Made by a program: the position numbers and the translations under genes
The notes under the pieces: generated by a model
What the model was told of the DNA's origin: nothing
Databases searched by the model: none
The model's input: the letters and a program-made list of their open reading frames with translations, nothing else
Assembly (NCBI RefSeq): GCF_028009165.1
Contig: NC_079241.1
Location: 3,782,001 to 3,846,000 of the forward strand
DNA length: 64,000 nt
DNA from: Akanthomyces muscarius
Taxonomy: Eukaryota; Ascomycota; Sordariomycetes; Hypocreales; Cordycipitaceae
Direction: 5' to 3'
Part shown: positions 58,061 to 64,000 of the stretch, one piece after another
Numbering within the stretch: position 1 is the stretch's first letter
Layout of the letters: each line of letters starts with the position of its first letter

Positions 58061-59608
58061 CTATTTGCCAAAATGCTTCCGCTCTAGGTACCGCGCCGGG
58101 GGATAGGCCACTGCTGTCACGACAAAAGTAAACTCATTTGCAACATCGCCGCCGCTGTCTCCTATTAACCTGGCCAGCGGCCCGACGAACCAGGTCTGGC
58201 TCATGCCCATGCACCAAGCCACGACACCAAGCCCAAAGGCCACGGATGCGCCGATTCCGTGAGGCAAGCGGCTTGGGGTATTCCAGCCGTCCAGGTCGTA
58301 GCTGGCAAAGTCGCCTTTACGAAAGATGTAATGCTCTTCTAAGATGATGACGATGTACGAGGTGCACCAGTAGCCCAGAAGAGAGAGAAAGGACTGGAGG
58401 TACTGGTTCAGCTGCTCTCGCCCGCCGAGAGCGAGGGCAAGGATGCCGGCCAGCGACAAGAGCATCCACAAAAAACGCGGCACGAGCGAAAAGGGTCGAG
58501 AGATTTGCTGAAACGACAATGCCGCGCTGTAAATTCCAATGACATTGGTGTTGATTCCCGACAGCACAAGAAGCGTGAGGAGGAACTTGGCAAAGCCGCG
58601 AGGATACAGAGACTCCTGGATCACATAGCCCAGGCCCTTTTGGTATGCCGTCTCCCAGTCGGGTCGTACATTGAGCGCCGAGGAGACAACGCACCCCGCA
58701 ACCATGCCGATGGAGGTGGGAATGGCAATACCGAGCGTCGTCAGGAGAAACACCTTGACGCGGCTGACATCGGCGTGATAGTGAACATAGTAGTCACTAG
58801 CGACGGTGGCCCAGGATGCGCTGGAGCCGTACACGACGGCAATGAGACTGAGCACACCGCCAGCCAGGTTGGCCCCGGTCGCCGTCGCCGGCGTCGTGTT
58901 ATCCGCGTACCGGCCCGTCTCGCCAAACATGATCATGAAGATGACGAAGAAGATGACCCAGGCGTAGCGCTCATACACCAGAATCGCATTCAGGCCGACG
59001 ACGGAGATGAGCCAGGCGACGACGGCCAGGATGACGATGCCGACCGCGAGCGACACGCGGCCGTCGGACACGGCCGTCAGCGCCAACCCGCCCGTGATAC
59101 ACGACACGGCCGCCCAGCCGAGCTGCTGGATGGCGTTGAGGACGGCGACGACCTTGTTCGGCCACCAGCCAAACGAGAAGCGTGAGACGCTCATCTGGCG
59201 CAGGCCGGTGGCCGCGCCAAACGTGGCCGCCGCGCCGACGACGGCGCCGCCGAGCAGCGACACCAGGATGGTGATGAGCAGCGTCTGCCGCAGGTCCAGG
59301 CCAAACTCGCGCCCGAGGAAGCCCGTCGCGAAGCACGACGTGTTCATGGTGCCGCTCGCCCAGAGCAGCGCCATCGACAGCTGCTCGTGCCAGGGCACGT
59401 GCTGGCGGTCCTCGGCGCGCTTGCGCTCAATGGCGTCGGACTCGATGCCGAGCTTGCGGTCCATGTGCGTCTCGAAGAGCCGGAGGCGGGCGAGCAGGCC
59501 GCGTGGTCGGCTGGTGGGTGTGGCCGGCGCCGCATCCGTGTTTTCATCCGAGAGCTTCGGGTCCTTTTCGCCGGCGCCGCTGCCGCGGCCATTTTCTAGG
59601 TCCGCCAT
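58061..59608 (-). CDS. Purine-cytosine permease, NCS1 family (Fcy2-like)
   Basis: Plasma-membrane symporter for cytosine and purines, or a related nucleobase. Intronless, 515 residues, normal for the family. A hydrophilic N-terminus (to about residue 75) is followed by about 12 hydrophobic helices. Diagnostic stretches include QLSMALLWASGTMNTSCFATGFLGREFGLDL (helix 1), SRFSFGWWPNKVVAVLNAIQQLGWAAVSCITGG (helix 3), YGSSASWATVASDYYVHYH (helix 6) and the late WNTPSRLPHGIGASVAFGLG block. These match Fcy-type NCS1 transporters rather than Fur-type. The substrate is inferred from the subfamily only. It is divergent from the 266-aa gene, 887 bp apart. Confidence 0.93.
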   Translation of the reverse strand: MADLENGRGSGAGEKDPKLSDENTDAAPATPTSRPRGLLARLRLFETHMDRKLGIESDAIERKRAEDRQHVPWHEQLSMALLWASGTMNTSCFATGFLGREFGLDLRQTLLITILVSLLGGAVVGAAATFGAATGLRQMSVSRFSFGWWPNKVVAVLNAIQQLGWAAVSCITGGLALTAVSDGRVSLAVGIVILAVVAWLISVVGLNAILVYERYAWVIFFVIFMIMFGETGRYADNTTPATATGANLAGGVLSLIAVVYGSSASWATVASDYYVHYHADVSRVKVFLLTTLGIAIPTSIGMVAGCVVSSALNVRPDWETAYQKGLGYVIQESLYPRGFAKFLLTLLVLSGINTNVIGIYSAALSFQQISRPFSLVPRFLWMLLSLAGILALALGGREQLNQYLQSFLSLLGYWCTSYIVIILEEHYIFRKGDFASYDLDGWNTPSRLPHGIGASVAFGLGVVAWCMGMSQTWFVGPLARLIGDSGGDVANEFTFVVTAVAYPPARYLERKHFGK

Positions 59609-60495
59609 GGTCTTGGGTGCCAGGTATGAAGGGCAGTGAGTGCGCGAAAACCAGGCAGAGAGGCGGTATCGCGACGCGAAAATGTGCGCTGCAAAAGGGA
59701 GTCAGCCTTTGGGGACGCCATGCGACATTGCTGGTTCTTGCACCGACTGCGGACCGGCGATGTGGGCCCGGCCACTGCTTTTTGTTCCGTTGATCAAGGT
59801 GTTTCTCGGCTAATAATGCCGATTTCACTTCAAGGTAATTCTTCGGCGACCATCGCACTCAGTCCCAGGTCGGAGGAAGGGTTTCTGCACCTTCATGCCT
59901 GGAGTCTGGGACATCTGCCTCCTGCTCAACTGCTCTCCGTCATGACGCTTCTTCCTTTGACGGATCTAATCGTTAGCCTAGCAAGGCTCAACTGAATTAC
60001 CCTGAATCATTTCCGTGGCAATATTAACTAGCGGCCACGACAGGACGCCCGCCCACGCACCATCATGGCCAAAAGCGGGCCGGCGTCAGCGCCCATCCCG
60101 TAGTTGGAGTTTGACTTGTTCACCACCGAATGAGGAGAGATGAAAATCATCTTCCCCAGAAATTGAGGCTGAGAAGGGTCCATCACTGGGCGATGAGTAG
60201 GGTCCAACTTTGTTCCAGAAACGGTCAGACGCGCCGCCAACAGCAAGATATTTGTGGCTCAGCAGCCTGCACAGCCTTGCCCACAGCCAATCATTAGTCT
60301 GCCTTGATCAGGTACATCGCTAAACACCGAACGCCACCTACGACAGCCGATAACTACCTGGGCGTGAGTAAGCTCAACAGCTTCACGTCATCGTCGCTCT
60401 ATAAGTACCGTGAGCTTCCACCAACAAGGAAAGATTCTAGAAAAACACATGCCAAGCAAATACAACACACCTTATCATCCTTTAAATCACACAAT
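59609..60495. promoter_or_regulatory. Divergent promoter region, permease / 266-aa protein
   Basis: 887 bp containing both promoters. The right part has a TATA box (listed separately) and an A-rich leader from 60420 to 60495. Nothing else recognised. Confidence 0.55.
60400..60407 (+). promoter_or_regulatory. TATA box of the 266-aa protein gene
   Basis: TATAAGTA, 96 nt before the start codon. It sits upstream of an A/C-rich leader free of ATG, a common layout for inducible fungal genes. Confidence 0.6.
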
Positions 60496-61296
60496 ATGGG
60501 TCTTCTATCTTCATTAAAATCCAAGGCGGGAATGTCCAAGTCAGAGAGTGACTGGAACTCGGAGTCCTCGGCCGACGAAAAGGGCGGCTCCCACAAGACC
60601 ACGGCAGCCTCCAGCAACTTCCTTGCGACCAGCAACCTTGACGTCCACGCCATTGGCTATGACACAAACCAATCCCTCACGGGCAATACCCTGGAAAATA
60701 TATCCGTCCGCCGTGTGGAATCGGGCCAGACCGAATACGTATCCATGCGCCAGAAAAAGAACTCCAACTCCTGCGCGCTGGTCCGCACGTCGGATGAAGA
60801 CCGCGCTCTCATTTCCACCATCTACCGCATGGGCCCCGGCCGCCATCCCAAGATGCACATCCTGCCCGACAATGCCCGGGTGACGGTCGACGCGGCCCTG
60901 CAGAACAAGAGCATTCCGGGCGAGGAGGTCGAGGTCAAGAGCCGCTCATTCACCTCGCGCGCACAAGTCTTTAACACGACGCTCGGAGAGTTTGAGTGGC
61001 GCTACGGCAGCCGCGAGGAGAGAAAGGCGTGCAACGCCGACTCGCTGCTGATCATGGAGCGCGCCGACGGGACGCGGGTCGCTCAGCTCGTCCGCAACGC
61101 GGAGCTCCGCACGCCTGGCACCGTCAAGTACTCGGGCGGCAACGGTGGCCGCCTGATGATTGACCTGCACGAGTGGGAGAATGACGACAAGGGCGGCACT
61201 TCTGGCGTAGAGGCGTTTGCTGTCGCGAGCTGCATACTGATGCTGAAGAGAGAGGCGGACCGCTTCATCAACAATAATGTCGCCGCCGTGGTATAA
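60496..61296 (+). CDS. Conserved-looking protein of unknown function (possible tubby-like fold)
   Basis: Intronless, 266 residues; I do not recognise a named family. The N-terminal 50 residues are Ser-rich and disordered (KSKAGMSKSESDWNSES). The rest alternates short beta-like segments: YVSMRQKK, CALVRTSDEDRALISTIYRMGPGRHPKMHIL, RSFTSRAQVFNTTLGEFEWRYGSREERKAC, LLIMERADGTRVAQLVRNAELRTPG, then a C-terminal hydrophobic helix (VEAFAVASCILMLKREADRF). Alternating strands ending in a buried helix is the layout of tubby/LURP-like proteins, which bind phospholipids, so that fold is a hypothesis. The frame begins at an upstream alternative codon, but 60496 is the first ATG with leader-like sequence before it. 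Confidence 0.78.
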   Translation: MGLLSSLKSKAGMSKSESDWNSESSADEKGGSHKTTAASSNFLATSNLDVHAIGYDTNQSLTGNTLENISVRRVESGQTEYVSMRQKKNSNSCALVRTSDEDRALISTIYRMGPGRHPKMHILPDNARVTVDAALQNKSIPGEEVEVKSRSFTSRAQVFNTTLGEFEWRYGSREERKACNADSLLIMERADGTRVAQLVRNAELRTPGTVKYSGGNGGRLMIDLHEWENDDKGGTSGVEAFAVASCILMLKREADRFINNNVAAVV

Positions 61297-61602
61297 GCGT
61301 GGTGGATTTCCAAGACCAACAATTGTTGCCTTGTAATCGATGTAGTATAGCAAAATGCCTTTTCAGCGTCTAAGGGGTTTTGCATATATTGTAATTTAGT
61401 ATAGAATTGAACATTGTACTTGACAATCTCAGTTTTGACCTTGATATGTGTTTTTGACGTGGCGGAGGGCTGGGTGGACCTCATCGCCGGTGCCACGGAC
61501 TTGTACTTCTTACACGGTCGGCTTTTGCGTATAATGAGTTACAATTTGTTTCCGCATCGGGCTCGTCATCTTATCTATCAAGTTTTCTTATTGAGTTGTA
61601 GT
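61297..61602. other. Convergent 3' flanks of the 266-aa gene and SDR paralogue 1
   Basis: 306 bp, AT-rich, with both stop codons facing each other. No gene seen. Confidence 0.5.
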
Positions 61603-62335
61603 TTAAATAGTAAGCTCATTTGCAAAGCAGGAAAGTGGCTGCGTGTACAGATACCAGAGCGTTTCGGCGACGCGCACATGCCGCTCCTCACCAGCCCGCA
61701 CCGCGCTTTCCACCTCCGAGCCTTTGCTGAATTTGAGGTGCGCAACATGTATATACTTTTTGCCGTACTCCCGCCCGAGACTGCGGCTCAGCGCGACGAG
61801 CGCATTCTCCACCACCTTGTCGCTCCGCGAAGCCCCAGCGACGCCAACATACACCAGCGTCGCGGGGAACTCTGCCGAGCCGCCTCCGTATGTCAACAGC
61901 GGCATCGCAGCCTGTGAGAAGGCGTATGCGCTCGCAATCTGCGACGACGTGGCCGCATTGAAATCCGCCACTTTCTGCTCCAGGAAGGGGACCTGGGGCT
62001 CCTCGCGGACCTGGAAGATGGCGGCGGCGGCCTGCTTGCCGAATTGCGCGCTCGCAGAGGCGACGGACGCTTTGATGGACTCGACAGAGGCCAAGTCGGT
62101 CTCGAAAAGGACTGCTTCCCCGTCGACGCCACGGGCGGCGCTGATGGCGGCACTGAGGTTGTGATTTGGCGGGCAGAGGAAGGCGATGGGGTGATGGGGC
62201 GCAAATCGGAGTGCGACTTGTCGGTTCACTTCGTCTGCGCCTGTGACGGTTGTCTCTGTTTAGTAACGAGATGTCTCCCATTTGTAAGGAAATAACCCTA
62301 CCTGCGGCGAACACTAGTACAAAAGGCGGCGCCAT
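61603..62335 (-). CDS. Short-chain dehydrogenase-like protein, paralogue 1 (degenerate)
   Basis: SDR-fold protein related to the neighbouring divergent gene. Two exons, 62302-62335 and 61603-62240 (61-nt intron at the same place, after the first beta strand, as in paralogue 2), encode 223 residues. The cofactor-binding turn is degenerate: FAAGADEVNRQVA in place of G-x-G-x-x-G with only one glycine left. The region around the usual catalytic Tyr-x-x-x-Lys reads SRSDKVVENALVALSRSLGREYG, lacking that motif. The frame is intact and other blocks are kept (FETDLASVESIK, AAIFQVR, LVYVGVAG, IHVAHLKF), so it is probably expressed but may not be an active oxidoreductase. It ends LSCFANELTI, shorter than paralogue 2. 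Confidence 0.82.
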
Positions 62336-63010
62336 TGTGGGGGGGAAATCGCCAATTCGAGGTTATACTGTGTCGAAATTGTAGTCTGGATGCTTGCAAC
62401 TAATTGCAATCGATGTGTTAGTTGCAACGTTGACTGAAAACGGGAGCTGGAAGTGTGATAGTACTTGTTGGAAGCGTATATTTTGTCTGGCTTTTTCTTA
62501 AGCAAGTTGGCCCTCTGGTTTCTCACAGACTTCCTTCCCCGCACTGTTATGAGATTATTGTCTTTGCTATCTGTACCTTTTGGCGGGGGATTGATGAGAA
62601 TATCACGCCTAACCGCTCTGCCTCGGATCCACGGACTGTAGGCGACCCCTAGTTGGATTTGCAATTTATGGCGCGAGTGGTAGAGGTAATGATTGTATCA
62701 CAAGTCGCTCTTCCTAATTTGAGCTCCGAGGTCGAAGAGACGTCTTGTCTGAATATTTATAATCTGCCGCGGGACGATGAGGATAACATGCCTACGTACA
62801 CTGCCTCGGGATCCATGTGCCGAGAGGCGGGCAGCGGACGGCGTGTGCGGGGCTGATTCGTGCCGAGCCCATCGGTCGGGGGCGGAGGCATCGCCGGCGT
62901 TCACACTTTAAAGCCCAGCCGAGGATGCGCACCAGTCCAAAACCCATATACGCAGCGCGCAGCATACCTTGACTTGCACATCAACACTTTATAATCAAAA
63001 TCTCAAAAAC
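62336..63010. promoter_or_regulatory. Bidirectional promoter region between SDR paralogues
   Basis: 675 bp shared by two divergent related genes. On the + side a TATTTATAAT word lies at 62754-62763 and CATATACG at 62946-62953. Suited to joint regulation, but no common operator was identified. Confidence 0.5.
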
Positions 63011-63929
63011 ATGGCCTCGAAACCATATGCCATCATTGCAGGAGTTGGTAAGTCGCAAGTCCTCCCAGAAGGGACACTCTTTTCTCTTGGTAATTACTCA
63101 TCTCGCAAAAACAAAAAGGTGCCGGAACTGGCGCCGCAGTTGCTAGGCGCTTCGCGAAGCAGTATCCTGTAGCGCTGCTTGCTCGGTCAGCAGACTACGC
63201 CAAGGGCCTGGCCGCGGAGATTGAGGCCGAAGGCGGCACGGCTGTGAGCTACAAGGTTGACGTCGCCAACGAAGAGGATCTGGAGCGCGCGTTTGGCGAG
63301 ATCAAGAAGCGCTTCGGGACCGTTTGCGCCGCCGCCATCTTCAACGCCAGTAGCCGTCCGTTTCCGAAGCCGTTTCTGTGGCAATCGCAGAGCGATGTGG
63401 ATTGGGCCCTGAGTATTACGCTGTAAGCAGCATCTTGTACCCTTCGCAATAATGCCCGACTGCTGACAAGTACTTGCACAGAACCGGGGCATTCCTCTTT
63501 GCCCAGGCATCGATTCCTCTCCTCGTCAATGCAACTGGGGGCGACTTTGTGCCCACATTGATATATACGGGCGCGACGGCTGGCGTCAAGGCCAACGCCT
63601 GGATGCAGCCCTTTACTGTGTCCAAGCACTCCCTGCGTGCCCTGGTGTTGGCCCTGGCGGAGGAGTTTGCGCCGCAAGGTGTGCACGTCGCGCACGCTAT
63701 CATCGACGGCGTGATTCGTATGCCGCTCACGTGGATAATGAAGCCGCTCTCATCGTGGCACGCAAAATTAGATTCCAACGTGGTGAGTCCTCTCATGTAC
63801 TGTTGTTGCTTTTATGTAAGCGCTGACACCAGAAGGTAGATTGCGGATAGTTACTGGCATTTGCACGAGCAGCCCTTGGCCCTCATGACAACGGAGGTCG
63901 CCTTGCGACCATTCTGTGAGACCTGGTAG
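63011..63929 (+). CDS. Short-chain dehydrogenase-like protein, paralogue 2
   Basis: NAD(P)-binding SDR-fold protein. Four exons: 63011-63047, 63119-63422, 63482-63782 and 63840-63929, encoding 243 residues. The cofactor turn is complete: IIAGVGAGTGAAVARRFA (G-x-G-x-G), split by intron 1. The Asp of VDVAN follows the second half of the fold, and AAIFNAS corresponds to the N-A motif. The catalytic segment reads QPFTVSKHSLRALV: the lysine is present, but the canonical tyrosine is phenylalanine. The later block GVHVAHAIIDGVI is shared with known fungal SDR relatives. The last exon (IADSYWHLHEQPLALMTTEVALRPF) aligns with the tail of paralogue 1. Substrate unknown; absence of Tyr questions normal dehydrogenase activity. 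Confidence 0.88.
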
Positions 63930-64000
63930 ATCATCGGGCGCTGTAAGTTAGTCACGGGCGAGCATGTGGGCTTTGCAAACTTGTCCATCAATTATCACTG

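Overview
The window is nuclear DNA of a filamentous ascomycete (Pezizomycotina; a hypocrealean Sordariomycete is my best guess from remembered protein families, not a demonstrated placement). Evidence: most genes are split by short GT-AG introns (about 47-93 nt, one of 287 nt), genes lie on both strands without operons, 5' leaders are CT-rich, and the gene set is eukaryotic and fungal (Mediator, DASH complex, gamma-tubulin complex, NuA4, Pol I factor, ER translocon). I support 27 protein-coding loci: 26 look intact (one runs off the left edge) and one GNAT gene carries an apparent frameshift. Exon coordinates were worked out by hand from splice signals, reading phase and family conservation.

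Layout. 1-10.3 kb: MATE transporter (truncated by the edge), tyrosyl-DNA phosphodiesterase TDP1, an ER membrane protein disulfide isomerase and phospholipase D. 11.5-17 kb: GNAT acetyltransferase, secreted RNase T2, SEC62 and MED21. 17-24.2 kb: HAD pyrimidine 5'-nucleotidase, argininosuccinate lyase and a 795-aa disordered protein of unknown function. 24.2-27.9 kb: long non-coding stretch leading into a multi-KH RNA-binding protein (27.9-31 kb). 31.8-40.3 kb: mitochondrial helicase IRC3, Pol I factor RRN5, NuA4 subunit EAF7 and a Spc97/Spc98-family gamma-tubulin complex protein. 40.7-48.1 kb: frameshifted GNAT, AlaX-like tRNA editing protein, sulfotransferase-like protein, DASH subunit ASK1 and a small Ser-rich protein. 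48.1-52.8 kb: gene desert. 52.8-64 kb: an accessory-looking block with a proteinase K-like subtilisin, a LovD/beta-lactamase-like serine hydrolase, an NCS1 purine-cytosine permease, a 266-aa protein of unknown function and a head-to-head pair of SDR paralogues.

The middle of the window is mostly housekeeping (transcription, chromatin, spindle, ER import, arginine synthesis). The right end and parts of the left are secreted enzymes, transporters and small-molecule enzymes. I found no gene cluster with a clear common pathway, no intact transposon, no tRNA or rRNA gene and no CRISPR-like array. The most unusual items are the frameshift in the 40.7 kb GNAT gene, a perfect 13-bp inverted repeat beside ARG4, a histidine-rich tract in SEC62, divergent SDR paralogues that both lack the catalytic tyrosine, a 12-nt micro-exon in the RNase T2 gene, and an uncharacterised disordered protein with repeated R-E-Y motifs.
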